Shown: in pieces, positions 41,295 through 51,930 of the stretch
How the letters are laid out: each line of letters begins with the position of its first letter
Position numbering within the stretch: position 1 is the stretch's first letter
Assembly (NCBI GenBank): GCA_905221605.1
Contig: CAJNDS010002623.1
Coordinates: forward strand, 205,001 to 269,000
Direction: 5' to 3'
DNA length: 64,000 nt
From: Symbiodinium natans
Taxonomy: Eukaryota; Sar; Dinophyceae; Suessiales; Symbiodiniaceae
Position numbers and translations under genes: made by a program
Notes under the pieces: generated by a model
Database searches by the model: none
What the model saw: the letters and a program-made list of their open reading frames with translations, nothing else
Told to the model about the DNA's origin: nothing

Positions 41295-41567
41295 CGGGTC
41301 TAAACCTTCAACCCTTAGGGCGATCGGGCGCCTCCATGCTTTGAACCTCGTGCCTGAGCAGCTCCATCTCCTTCTTCGGGGACTGTGCTTGGGGTGGTTT
41401 GCTGGGGACTTCGGCGGGGGGGGGGGGGGGGTTAGGGTTTCGGCTTGTGGGTGTGTAAGGGGCCTTAATTCTCCTAAGCAGCCTCCAGCTGGGTTTTAAC
41501 AAAGCAACATGCCTTAGACCTACACCCGCCCCCGGATCCTTATGAGATTCCTGGGTCCCCAGCGCTG

Positions 41568-41670
41568 TAACCCTAAACCCTAAACCCTAAACCCTAAACC
41601 CTAAACCCTAACCCTAAACCCTAAACCCGAAACCCTAAACCCTAAACCCTGGGACCCTAAACCCTAAACC
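41568..41670 (-). repeat. CCCTAAA array
   Basis: About 13 heptamers with one six-base CCCTAA and one CCCGAAA unit. Confidence 0.9.
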
Positions 41671-42145
41671 ACATAGGTGGGTTACATGGCCATGTTTGCT
41701 GTCACCGTTCAGGTGCACCGGGGAATCAGGACTTCTGAGCTTTGGGCTTTGAGTACTTCTCAACATTTCGAACGACAAGCCTAGAAACCATCCAAGCTTC
41801 ATTTAGGGTTTAGGGTTTAGGGTTTAAGCTTCATAGGGCCTTTGGGCTCAGGGGTTGAGTGTTCTTGTGGGAGCTTGGGTGCCTTTGCGGACTCGACACC
41901 CTATTCAGATGGACATGAAACTTCGGCAACGGGATCGTTTCGACCACCTCAAGTGGTTTAGGGTTTAGGGTTTGGGGTTTAGGGTTTAGGGTTTGGGGTT
42001 TAGGGTTTAGCTCAGGATTTAGGATTTAGGGTTAGCTTAGCGTTTGGGGCTTGGAATGTGGGCATGAACCCAAATTACGAGTTGCTAGCCGGGGGGGGGG
42101 GGGGTACCTTGCAAAAGCATGAAGCCTACTACTTTGCGGGAATGA

Positions 42146-42640
42146 GCCGGACTGTCTGGCGCTATAGACCCGAAGATATTTTGGGGGTTCAAACCCTGCA
42201 AGCCCGAAACCTTTGATTGGAAACTCTCCTGTTACTTGGAGCACCTGTCAGTTGGTGCATTTGTAAAAGGAGGTACCAAGTACAGCTATAAGTGCCACAC
42301 AAAGGACCCTAACAAAGTGGGGTTATCCTACTTCGCGGCCCTACACGGCCATCTGATTAAGAACGCCCCCCCCCCCCCCCCCCCAACAATCAAAGACGAT
42401 AGTCCCCATATTGCATTTATCAGGAAGAATTATAAATTCTTTGATTTGAGTCGGTTCGTAAGCAACATGCTTAATATCTTCCTGCTATGTCCGAAGATCC
42501 TCCAAGTTAATAAGCCTTCGGCAGCCTCAGTGGACCAGCCGAAGCCGCCACGGCCATCCCGTGCGACCAAGACCGCAGCCGCCGCCAGACGGGCAAACTG
42601 CAAGCAAAAGGGGCTCACCCTAAACCCTAAACCCTAAACC
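42146..42640 (+). CDS. Coding-like open stretch, unrecognised
   Basis: One frame is open from after the stop at 42143 to the telomeric array at about 42620. It reads ...PETFDWKLSCYLEHLSVGAF and LSYFAALHGHLIKNA, then a proline run from a C18 homopolymer at 42367-42384, then IAFIRKNYKFFDLSRFVSN and an Ala/Pro/Lys-rich tail. The first and middle parts look like real protein, but no family is recognised and no convincing start codon is seen (TTG at 42236, no in-frame ATG near the beginning). Possible exon of a spliced gene or a decayed fragment. The poly-C length decides whether the two halves share a frame. Confidence 0.3.
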
Positions 42641-42790
42641 CTAAACTCTAAACTTTAAACCCTAAACCCTAAACCCTATGGAGCTGAGGGTCTCCTGAGC
42701 CCGAAGCTTGGACCCTGCACCGCAGATCATACAGCCCCAGACAAAGGGTTTAGGGTTTAGGGTTTAGGGTTTAGGGTTTAGGGCTTCCCC
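42616..42790. repeat. CCCTAAA array then opposing TTTAGGG array
   Basis: CCCTAAA 42616-42678, ~65 bp unique sequence, TTTAGGG 42747-42783 running directly into an element A copy. Confidence 0.9.
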
Positions 42791-42890
42791 AAAGGTCCAT
42801 GTACCTCATTACTAGATACTTGGGCCCCAAAGTCCCTCTCTAGGAGGTGCTTTAAAGCCCAAGTGTTCCCTATCTGCGTACATGGAGAGA
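42785..42890 (+). mobile_element. Dispersed element A copy
   Basis: TTCCCCAAAGGTCCATGTAC ... ACTTGGGCCCCAAAGTCCCT ... CTGCGTACATGGAGAGA. Followed 20 bp later by an element G copy. Confidence 0.65.
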
Positions 42891-42910
42891 GAGAAGACTG
42901 AAGCCAGGTT

Positions 42911-43013
42911 GCCCAGTAACCTAGGATGAAAAAGGGTGCCCTTTTTTGCTTAAAGGGGTCTACAAGGGAACCTAAACCTACCAAAAAGGGAACAAGAGGG
43001 TACTACTGGGCAT
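42911..43013 (+). mobile_element. Dispersed element G copy
   Basis: GCCCAGTAACCTAGGATGAA ... CCTAAACCTACCAAAAAGGG ... GGTACTACTGGGC. Nearly identical to 24245-24343. Confidence 0.75.
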
Positions 43014-43096
43014 CCCAGGAAGCCTCATCTGAAGACAGAAGGCCAAGGCAGACAGCACTGGCATGGCAGTCCAGCCATTTGGTCTTTCGATTTCGG

Positions 43097-43181
43097 AACC
43101 CTAAACCCTAAACCCTAAACCCTAAACCCGAAACCCTAAACCCTAAACCCTAAACCCTAAACCCTAAACCCTAAAGATCCT
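43097..43181 (-). repeat. CCCTAAA array
   Basis: Eleven heptamers. The right edge coincides with the end of the coding-like fragment on the minus strand. Confidence 0.92.
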
Positions 43182-43468
43182 GCCATCTCATCTTGGACCC
43201 CTTCTTCTTCAGGTTCCAACGGGCCTTGCAAGCTTTCACAAACTCGCTCAGGTTCACATAGACCTTCTGCCTGCTCAGGGCGATAGAATCCGTTACTTGG
43301 ACGGACTCGGAACGGGTCACCTTGAACTTCCTCCCCTTTCCGGAGGAACACCCCTTGTTCCTCCGAATTTCGGCGTTGCGCTCGTCCTGGGACATCCTCT
43401 CCCATCGCTCCCATTGACCTGTCTCCCACATGTGACGTTGGACTGCGATCCGGGCGGAGTTGCAGTCC
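43182..43468 (-). CDS. Coding-like fragment bounded by telomeric arrays
   Basis: On the minus strand the frame is open from the array edge near 43468 through ATG 43431 (MWETGQWERWERMSQDERNAE) to RWQDL. The stop is supplied by TAG of the TTTAGGG array at 43175-43181. The composition is protein-like: a Trp/Glu/Arg-rich first part, a Lys/Arg-rich end (ACKARWNLKKKGSK), and no low-complexity stretch. No family is recognised. Both ends coincide with telomeric repeat, so this looks like a piece of a gene cut off by arrays. An alternative minus-strand frame is also open but is poorer in character. Confidence 0.4.
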
Positions 43469-43838
43469 TTAGGGTTTAGGGTTTAGAGTTTAGGTTTCAG
43501 GGTTAGGGTTTAGGGTAGTGCTTGCCACGTGTGCATGCGGAGACTAGGGGACAATGGTCGCGGCAGTGGAGGCAAGCCATGTCAAGCCACTACAACACGT
43601 CACTGTCTTAGGGGCTTGGGGCTTTATTAAATCGTGCAAAGGCCGGTTGTCCATAAACCCTGAAAGCCCCCTGAATTCCTAAAAGGCATTTGTAGTTTAA
43701 ACAACCGAAATCACCCTCAATACTTTCCCCACATCTGCTACAACTGGGTCCTCCCCCCACTACCCTTTCCCCCCCCCCCCCCCACTGAATCTGAGATGCC
43801 TCAGCTTGAGGAGGTTTTGGCTACCACAGGGGTCGGGC

Positions 43839-43932
43839 ACTTGGAGGTTCATGGTACCTTTATTATAACCCAAATATGACTGTACTTAGTTATATTATAA
43901 GTGGGTTCTCAAGTACCCTGAACCTCCAAGTA
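43839..43932 (+). mobile_element. Dispersed element B copy (complete)
   Basis: ACTTGGAGGTTCATGGTACC ... CAAGTACCCTGAACCTCCAA. Inverted arms of about 19 bp, 94 bp long. Confidence 0.78.
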
Positions 43933-44016
43933 GTCTTGAGAGGAGGCTCGAAACTCTCGGTGCTTTTGCTGCCCTGAGAGTTTGGGCTTGGGGCTGCGGG
44001 GTTGCAGGGTTCTCAA

Positions 44017-44133
44017 CCCTACTTTGGAGTAGACCCTGGAAAAAAAGTACATACTTTTTTTTTAAGACTTTTTAGGTATAAGTAGCTATAATCGGAACCC
44101 AGAACCAAAACAAAATAAAGGACAGTACTCCAA
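44017..44133 (+). mobile_element. Dispersed element M copy
   Basis: CTACTTTGGAGTAGACCCTG then GAAAAAAAGTACATAC ... AGCTATAATCGGAACCCAGA ... GGACAGTACTCCAACC. Ends TTGGAGTA / GTACTCCAA are inverted. Confidence 0.65.
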
Positions 44134-44239
44134 CCGCCACTTAGCAGCCTGGGTTAGAGTCAAGAGCTCAGGGTTCTTCGGGCACTTCTAGGAGCTGCGG
44201 CTCATGTAGGGCTAGCCCTAAACCCTCTAGACCCCTTCG

Positions 44240-44338
44240 GCCCATACAACCCTAAACCCTAAACCCTGAACCCTGAACCCTAAACCCTAAACCCTAAACC
44301 CTAAACCCTAAACCCTAAACCCTAAACCCTAAACCCTC
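44240..44338 (-). repeat. CCCTAAA array
   Basis: About 13 heptamers with two CCCTGAA. Confidence 0.92.
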
Positions 44339-44519
44339 GCAGAAGTCCCATGCACGCGAGTCTTCAGGACTTTGGCACGTGGGCAAAGATGGTTCAGGGT
44401 GTGAGACCTAGACCTTGAACTTGTGGAAGACCCCTAAACCCTAAAACTAAACCCTAAAAACCTTTACGCCATCACTAAACCCTGTACAAGCCATGAACCC
44501 TTAAGTCCCCAAACCCCGA

Positions 44520-44640
44520 CACCCAACCCTAAACCCCTAAACCCCTAAACCCTAAACCCGAAACCCTAAACCCTAAACCCTAAACCCCCAAAGCCCTAAA
44601 CCCTTTTAGTTTAGGGTTTGGAGGGTTTAGGGTTTGATAA
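44520..44640. repeat. CCCTAAA array and short opposing TTTAGGG
   Basis: CCCTAAA, CCCCTAAA and CCCGAAA to 44606, then TTTAGGG/TTTGGAGGG to 44636. Confidence 0.82.
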
Positions 44641-45895
44641 GCCCGACCTGGGGGTCGTCGGCTGGACGCTGCAGAAGATGCCTCGCCACAGAGAGGGGTA
44701 CCAAAACAAGCGCTTAGGGTTTAAGGGTGTCCCCAAACCCTAAACTCTAAACCCTGAACCCTAAACCCTAGACCCTAAACCCTAAGCCTTAATCCCTAAG
44801 CTCTGAGACCTAAGCCCTACACCTGGACCCAGCATTGTGGCTCCTTCTTCGGGGTGCAGCTTGTTAACAGTGCCTTTGGTCTCCCAAAGAAATTCTGTGT
44901 AGAGCATGCCGAATGAGTAAGTACTAGGCTTGCCCCCGCAAGCCCCTTTGAGCCATTTTTCCCAAAGAAGCTCCTCCAAAGACCAGAAGACACATCCAAC
45001 CCAAAACCTTAGGCCCTAAACCCTAAACCCAAAACCCCAAACCCTAAGGGCCTACATAGTAAAGGAGCTGCAGAGAACGCAGTATTCCTCTCTAAACAGG
45101 CCGGCCTAGGGTTTAGGGTTCAGGTTTTAGGGTTTTTTTTGCTGGAGTCACCTTGGTCAGGCGGAGCGTTTAGTCGCTCTCCAGTGGTGAAACAGGGGCA
45201 TGAGATTGTTTTAAGGTTTAGGGGTTAGGGTTTAGGGATTAGGGTTTAGGGTTTAGGGGCTCGCCAGGGTCGAGGAATTTCTGTGTTTGGGGGTGCCTGA
45301 GCGCTCCAATGGTGGTACCTCCCCTCCCAGCTTGAAGGATTTCAGGGGGTTTAGGGTTTATAAGTTTTGAGGTTTATAAGTTTTGAGGCTTATTTTGATG
45401 GACTCTGGATTGATCTCTATATTTCCTTTAGGAGCTATGGCAACCGAACAGCAAGTCTTTTGTAAGTAGCTTCCCACCCTAAATTCTAACCACTACACCC
45501 TAACCTCTTGGTAGCTCCAGCATCCGCCTCAATGGGTGCTTAGACATTCCGGGCCTGATCAACGAGGCGACGCCTTGTCCGTGCCATTGCCCCTTCATTT
45601 CCTCTCAGGTTTTGACCGTAAAAGGCATGCAGGGCCACAAGGCCAAAGGTTGCAGGGTTTAGTCAGGTCGGCTGGCTGGAAGCGGATTGAGATGCTTCGG
45701 GTGGAGACGCGTATGGAGGTTGCTTAGGCTTTAAGAGGGGTTCAGTTTAGGGTTTTAGGGTTCAGGGTTTAGGGTTATTGTGCTGCTGCTTTAGGGCTGG
45801 ATCTCTTCCTTATCACTCCAACATGTCACGGGATGAGCACGCGACAGGTGCTGTAGGTCTTGGGTGGGCTACTCTCGGAGTCTGAAATCTGCCGG

Positions 45896-45966
45896 GGTTT
45901 AGGGTTTAGGGTTTAGGGTTTAGGGTTTAGGGTTTAGGGTTTAGGGTTTAGGGTTTAGGGTTTGGG
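45896..45966 (+). repeat. TTTAGGG array
   Basis: Nine to ten perfect heptamers. Confidence 0.93.
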
Positions 45967-46111
45967 GTACCTGGGCTTGGGGTTGAGTAGGTGTTGTCGG
46001 GCTGCCTGCATCGACTCAGCTTGGGCCACATGGCCACACGGCAGCAAACAGGTTCCTTATTGGCCAGGACACGGATGTCCAGTGGCAACTGCCAACCACA
46101 AAACTATTCTG

Positions 46112-46198
46112 TTATAGGGTTCTTAAGGTTTAGGGTTTAGGGTTTAGGGTTTAGGGTTTAGGGTTTAGGGTTTAGGGTCTAGGGTTTAGGGTTTAGGG
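46112..46198 (+). repeat. TTTAGGG array behind TTATAGGGTTCTTAAGG
   Basis: The left flank TTATAGGGTTCTTAAGGTTTAG recurs at 46774-46797 before another array, so flank and array were duplicated together. Confidence 0.88.
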
Positions 46199-46305
46199 GA
46201 TCCTAACCTTGACGAAAATAAGGGGACTCCTTATATAGACCCCACAATAGTAGGATTCCCTTGCAATAAGGACCCCAATAAGGTACCCCTAATTGCGAAA
46301 ACCTG
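46196..46305 (-). mobile_element. Dispersed element H copy
   Basis: CCTTGACGAAAATAAGGGGA ... AGTAGGATTCCCTTGCAATA ... GGTACCCCTAATTGCG. Reverse orientation relative to 16330. Confidence 0.6.
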
Positions 46306-46329
46306 AACCCCAAACCCGAAACCCTAAAA

Positions 46330-46470
46330 TCCCAACCCCTAAACCCTAAACCCCACTCCTTGAACCCAATAAACCCTAAACTCCACACCCTAAACCCTAA
46401 ACCCTAAACCCTAAGCCCTAAACCCTAAACCCTAAACCCTAAACCCTAAACCCTAAACCCTAAACCCCAA
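46330..46470 (-). repeat. CCCTAAA array, first part degenerate
   Basis: Perfect from about 46388 onward. Confidence 0.9.
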
Positions 46471-46594
46471 CTCACCATTGCGTTGCAACTCTTGGGGCCT
46501 CCCGGGCTACCTCTTACATCCTGAAATCCTGAACTGGGCTTAGGGTTTAGGGTTTAGGATTTAGGTTTATAGGGCCTATGATGTTTAGGGCCCT

Positions 46595-46686
46595 CCAGTT
46601 AGGGTTTAGGGTTTAGGGTTTAGGGTTTGGGGTTTGGGGTTTGGGGTTTGGGGTTTAGGGTTTAGGGTTTAGGGTTTAGGGTTTAG
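46595..46686 (+). repeat. TTTAGGG array with TTTGGGG block
   Basis: Four TTTGGGG units in the middle. Confidence 0.92.
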
Positions 46687-46773
46687 CGGCTCAAGGAGCC
46701 ATTCAGGAATTTTCGCGGATTGTCAGGGGTTGTTGGGCCTCAAGGGATGCTCAAGGGGACCCCAAAACTCTGC

Positions 46774-46945
46774 AATTATAGGGTTCTTAAGGTTTAGGGT
46801 TTAGGGTTTAGGGTTTAGGGTTTAGGGTTTAGGGGTTAGGGTTTAGGGTTTAGGGTTGGGGTTTGGGGGGTTCAGGGGGGTATGGAACCCAAGGTTCCCG
46901 CCTCCCTAAGCTTCCCTTAACCCCGCCTCCCTTAAGAACCCTATA
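46774..46945. repeat. TTTAGGG array between inverted flanks
   Basis: GCAATTATAGGGTTCTTAA (46770-46788) and TTAAGAACCCTATAATGCA (46933-46951) are inverted repeats enclosing the array 46790-46880. Confidence 0.75.
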
Positions 46946-46950
46946 ATGCA

Positions 46951-47056
46951 ATGTGGGGGCCTTAATAGTTAGAATACGCCTTTGGGGTTGTTATAGCATA
47001 ACTATAGAAACCATGAGGGAATACTACTATTACAAGAAGTTTTTCTACCCCTACAT
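46951..47056 (+). mobile_element. Dispersed element F copy
   Basis: ATGTGGGGGCCTTAATAGTT, TTTGGGGTTGTTATAGCATA, CATGAGGGAATACTACTATT, CTACCCCTACATCCCC. Confidence 0.6.
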
Positions 47057-47267
47057 CCCCCACCCTGAGGGTCTAGGAGTTAAGGGGTTTAGGGTTTAGG
47101 GCTTAGGCTTTAAGTGCTTAGGGTTGGGGTAAAAACAATCTGGGCCGCTGAACATTAGGGATCGCAGAAATCTCTGCAGAAACCCTAAACTCTAAATCCT
47201 AAACCCTAAACCCTGCGGGGCACATACTTGTGACCTTAGACATTGGACGGAGCGCCGACTACCTACT

Positions 47268-47374
47268 GTCGGGGGCTTCATAGTTAGAATAGGGTTTTGG
47301 GGGGTCATTGTTGTATAATCACACAGGGACTATCTTCCTAATTAATTAGTAATTATCCCGACCCCTGTCTTACG
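47268..47374 (+). mobile_element. Dispersed element F copy
   Basis: TCGGGGGCTTCATAGTTAGA, GGGTTTTGGGGGGTCATTGT, ATTATCCCGACCCCTGTC. Only 210 bp after the previous F copy. Confidence 0.65.
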
Positions 47375-47792
47375 TATTTCCAGAGCGGTCAAAGAACACT
47401 GTGCTAGCATCTTTTTTTCTCTTTCAGAGCGGTCAGTTGGCGAGAACCTGTCAGGGGGGTTTAGGGTTTAGGGTTTAGGGTTACGAAACTGGCAGCTGTG
47501 AGCAACTTAGTGCTGTTGGGCTGTTGGGGGGACCCGCTGCAATCAAACTGAAAGCCATCGCTCCCAAACAACCTGAAACTGAAAGGGAAGAAAGCTGGCA
47601 ATGTGAACCCTCGACCCCGAACCCTAAGCCTAAGCCCCAAAACCCTAAACCCAAACGAACCCCAAACCCTAAACCCTAACCCCCAACCCCCAACCCTAAA
47701 CCCCAAAGCTAAGGCCCACAGATGTTTGGGACCTCGAAAGAACTGAAGCATTATCGCAAGCCGGTTTGGCGTTTAGAAATTTGGAGGTTTCC

Positions 47793-47905
47793 GTAATTGG
47801 GTGGGGGGGGGGGGGGGGGGGGGTGTACATGTTGAGGTCCTTACTATAAGGGAATCCTACTATTTGGCGGGCCCTCATTTTCAAGACTCCCATTTTGCAA
47901 TTGAG
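47793..47905 (+). mobile_element. Element H copy with poly-G
   Basis: GTAATTGGGTG20 then GTCCTTACTATAAGGGAATC, CTCATTTTCAAGACTCCC. The poly-G sits where H at 46196 has ordinary sequence. Confidence 0.5.
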
Positions 47906-48084
47906 GTCCTGAACCCGAAGCCCTAAACCCTCAACGGATCTGCATCTGTTTTGAGACCGGGGTTAGGGTTTAGGGTTTAGGTCTGTTGACCAGAGTGACC
48001 TTCATCCCGGCTATGCCCTTCAAAAAACAAACTGCATCTTTAAGGTGCAAGGTTATGCACTCTAGGTAGGGATCAGGGTGGCTC

Positions 48085-48186
48085 CCTAAACCCTGAACCC
48101 TAAACCCTAAACCCCAAACCCCCTAAACCCTAAACCCTAAACCCTAAACCCTAAACCCTAAACCCTAAACCCTAAACCCTAAACCC
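48085..48186 (-). repeat. CCCTAAA array
   Basis: About 13 heptamers. Confidence 0.92.
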
Positions 48187-48273
48187 CCTTTAGAGAAAAA
48201 AAGGCCTCCTGCAGCCAGCCACCCCACTTGGCGGCGCGGGTGCCCGCGCACCTAGGAGTGACGAAGACATGTT

Positions 48274-48382
48274 CTTTAGGGTTTAGGGTTTAGGGTTTGG
48301 GGTTTAGGGTTTAGGGTTTGGTGTTTAGGGTTTGGGGTTTAGGGTTAAGAGTTAAGGGTTAAGGGTTTGGGGTTTAGGGTTT
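48274..48382 (+). repeat. TTTAGGG / TTTGGGG / TTAAGGG array
   Basis: Mixed variants. It runs without a gap into element B at 48383. Confidence 0.88.
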
Positions 48383-48580
48383 ACTTGGAGGTTGAGGGTA
48401 GTAATAACCCACTTCTAATTGTACTTAGAATTGGGTTAGAGCCCTTTTCGTAATAACTAATAACCCAAATATAGCTGCACGGCATATAACCCAATTAGAG
48501 CCCTTTCAGGGCCCTTAAAGGGCTTGCAAGTTTATAAGTGCAGTCATAATTGGGTTATAAGTACCATGAACCTCCAAGTA
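48383..48580 (+). mobile_element. Dispersed element B copy, long form
   Basis: ACTTGGAGGTTGAGGGTAGT ... TAAGTACCATGAACCTCCAA. At 198 bp it is about twice the usual length; an internal segment (ATAACCC...TTAGAGCCC) is duplicated. Confidence 0.72.
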
Positions 48581-49039
48581 GGGCTTGGGGTTTAGGCCTT
48601 GCAGACGCGATGGCCCTGAGGTTTCAGTTAAAGTACAGCTATGGAACTGAAGTTCCAGTTGTGTCTTAGTACTACAAATGGACCCTCTGGGTCATGCGAA
48701 CTTCGATGGCAGGAAGTGTAGATTCCCTAAACCCTAAACCCTAAACCGATGTGTAGATTCATGAAGATGCGGCGCCCTATGGGAGCCATCTACCTATACT
48801 CGTCGGAACCAAGACTGGAGTGCACTCTCTAGGATCCCCCGAGGCCTAAACCCTACAGCTACACCCTCCACCCTCAATGTCAATCCTAAAACCCCCAAAA
48901 ACCCTAAACAAACCAAGCCCTCAACACCCTAAGAGAAGCTGCTTGTCTCAACCTTCTGGGCTGCCGAGCCCACCGGCAGCGGCGACTGCTGCGGCAGCAT
49001 CGGCTGCGACCACGGCCGGCCTAGAGCCCCATACCCTTT

Positions 49040-49188
49040 GAGTTTAGGGTTTAGGGGTTAGGGGTTTAGGGGTTTAGGGTTTAGGGGCTGGGGTCTAGGG
49101 TTTAGGGTTGAGGGTTGAGGGTTGAGGGTTGAGGATTTAGGGTTTAGGGTTTAGGGTTTTAGTTTTTAGGGTTCAGGGTTTAGGGTTT
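49040..49188 (+). repeat. TTTAGGG / TTGAGGG array
   Basis: Four TTGAGGG units at 49107-49132 inside TTTAGGG variants. Confidence 0.88.
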
Positions 49189-49315
49189 GGGCCCTTCAGG
49201 GCTCCTGAAAAGGCACCCAGAGCTTGGAGCTGGGAACAGTCTTGCGGTGTTTAGGTTTCCCCAATTCCATTCAGGAGCTGCAGCCCAACTTTGGGTTTTA
49301 GGGTTCAGGGTTCAT

Positions 49316-49408
49316 GACCCTAACAGTCCATGCACCTCGTTATTATACAAAGCTTCTCTACAGGAGGTACTACAGGAGGTACTTCAAGGCCCAGGGACCC
49401 GTAGGGTG
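49316..49408 (+). mobile_element. Element A copy, diverged
   Basis: CCCTAACAGTCCATGCACCT ... TTCAAGGCCCAGGGACCCGT then AGGG. A 12-bp TACAGGAGGTAC duplication inside. Confidence 0.5.
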
Positions 49409-49899
49409 GAACTCTGAAACCCCTGAGCCCTCGACCCCGAGCCCGATTGGACCCAAGTTTGTCGCCCTAAACCCTACACCCTAAACCCTCAACCCTAAAC
49501 CCTAAACCCTACGCCCAAGTTTGCCGTTTCTGGCCGGCAGCCTCTCAACCTCATCTTTGCCCTGGACTCCAGGGAACACGAGAGAAGCCCAGACCCTGAA
49601 CCCCAAACCGCAAGCCCTCAAGCCAAGACCTCCGTAGACCTTCTGAACACCCTGGAGCCCCCCCCCCCTCAGGAGCCCTGTTACCCCCAGCCCTCAAGTC
49701 CTAGTCCTAGACTTGATGCTTGTTGTTACTGTTGCATAGGATTAGTAGGGCTTACAGGGTTTATGGGGATTTCATGGGGCTTCATGGGGTTGAGGTTTAA
49801 AAGGGACCCTAATCCTCAAATCAGGATCACACCGGGCACCTAGTTCCCTGGTTCATTAAACTCCCCTGCTAAGAACTACGCACGTAAGACCCCAAAGGC

Positions 49900-50005
49900 A
49901 ACCCTAAACCCTAAACCCTAAACCCTAAACCCTAAACCCTAAACCCTAAACCCCAAACCCTAAACCCTAAACCCTAAACCCTATAAACCCTAAACCCCAA
50001 ACCCC
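49900..50005 (-). repeat. CCCTAAA array
   Basis: About 13 heptamers with CCCCAAA variants. Confidence 0.9.
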
Positions 50006-50084
50006 AAAGGCCCCCAGAGACTTCGACCGGAGGTCGCTGTGGAATGCAAGCATGTACAGGGTTTGGCAGGCGTGCTCGACCACC

Positions 50085-50154
50085 TGCGGGTTAAGGGTTT
50101 TGGGTTTAGGGTTTAGGGTTTAGGGTTTATAGGGTTTAGGGGTATTTGCGGGTT
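50085..50154 (+). repeat. TTTAGGG array flanked by an 8-bp direct repeat
   Basis: TGCGGGTT at 50085-50092 and 50147-50154 enclose TAAGGGTTTTGGG and TTTAGGG units (50093-50143). Confidence 0.75.
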
Positions 50155-51842
50155 GAGCAATGTTTGCTGGGTGTGTGGATTTTGCTTATGCTGGGGGTAA
50201 TCGAACCCTAGACCCGAAACCCTAAAGGCTAAGTTGTTTGTTGATGTTGGGGGATACTTGGGAGCGGGCCCGGGGGCTGTGGATAGAAGCCAGCGAATGC
50301 AGAGTTCAGGAAGGGTTGCCGGGGGTGGACCTAGGTGCTGGCCAGGCAGGTGCTTACACACGTTTGCGTGTGTGCGTGAGAGATGTGGTTTGTGGTTGGT
50401 GGCATGGTGTGGGAGGGTGTGGATGGGATTTGGACAGGGGGAGGGGGCTCAGACACAAAAGAAAGCATTTGAGCATTGAAGAAACAACGTGTAAGATAAA
50501 ACACGGCGGGTTCCTAGAATAAACAACAGTCACCACGCATACCTTGAAGAGGAACCTGGTAGAATAAGATGAAAACCGGCGCCAACGAACTCTTCAAAAC
50601 GATAACCCACAAAAAGCGGCGGGACTCTAAACCCTAAACCCTGAACCAAAACTTAAAACCCTAAACCAACTAGCCTCTGCTTGTTTAAAATGTTGTCGCA
50701 CATCCTCGGCCGGCGGCTTCAACTAGATAATTAATACTAGCTCCCCTGAACAAGAAAAGCTGAACCCTAAACCCTGAACTGAACCCTATACCCGCTACTC
50801 TCCTCACTTGCTTCCCCCGTGCTCCTAGGTGCTCCACAGATGCTAGGCGGCATTCTCTGCTGGATTCTTTGCGGGTGGGCGCTCCCTTAGGGGTCCAAGT
50901 CCGGGTTCCTAAACCCTAAACGCTGAACCCTGAACCCTAAACCCTGTGGAGTTTTTGCCGGGTTGGGGGTGACGGTCTTTCATTGAATGCCTTGGGACCC
51001 TCCCTGCCCTCGACCACGACACCCTCAGACCCTCAAGCACTTCACGCAGGGCTCAACAGCCCTAGAAGGTTTAGGGCTTAGGGTTACTACTTGGCACCTA
51101 GTAAGTAGAGTTATAAGTACAAGTACCTTAATGGGGCTTAGAAGTTTCTAAGTAGAGTTACCTTGCTTATAACCATCCTTTCAGTACTCCCTTACAGCTA
51201 GGGTGTGGGGTTTAGGGTACCGTGGTCTTTGGGGCACACTTGCCTTTCTGATTCAGGTCTAGGGGCACTCTGAGGCAAAACCCTGCAGCAGTCAACCCTT
51301 GAACCCTTTAAACCCTAAACCCCTGAACCCCGAACCCTAAACCCTAGACTTCCTGCCTCTTACACCCGAATCCTCAACCTCGCACCCTAGCACAGTCTTG
51401 GGTCCCTAGTCAAAGTTACATTTCTATAGGTTTAACCTGGAAAAGGGCCCCTGAAAATTTACAACTTTAAAACCAAGATCAACACCTGGAAGCCCTAAAT
51501 CCTGGGAATGCTAAACCCTAGAACCTTAAATAGCCCTAAACCCTAAACCCTAAACCCCAAACCCCTAAACACTCAATGAACCCTCTTGCCTCCTCACGTC
51601 CCTGGTGCAGCTTGATAGCTTCCACCATGGACGCCGCTCCACCGCACTGCGAGGGGCAGAGAAGAAGTGAGCGCAACTCCCCCTGAAACCTTAAACCCTA
51701 ACCCTCAACCCCAAACCCTAAACCCTAACCCCAAACATCTCCAATGCTCCCCCCCGAATCCCTATACTAAGCCCTCAACGTAAAGCCTAAACCGCTGAAT
51801 TCCTGAAACCCTTCTAGGGTGCAGGATGCAGGTCTTCAGGGA

Positions 51843-51930
51843 AGGTTTAGGGTTTAGGGTTTAGGGTTTAGGGTTTAGGGTTTAGGGTTTAGGGTTTAGG
51901 GTTTAGGGTTTAGGGTTTAGGGTTTAGGGT
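51843..51930 (+). repeat. TTTAGGG array
   Basis: Twelve perfect heptamers. Confidence 0.93.
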
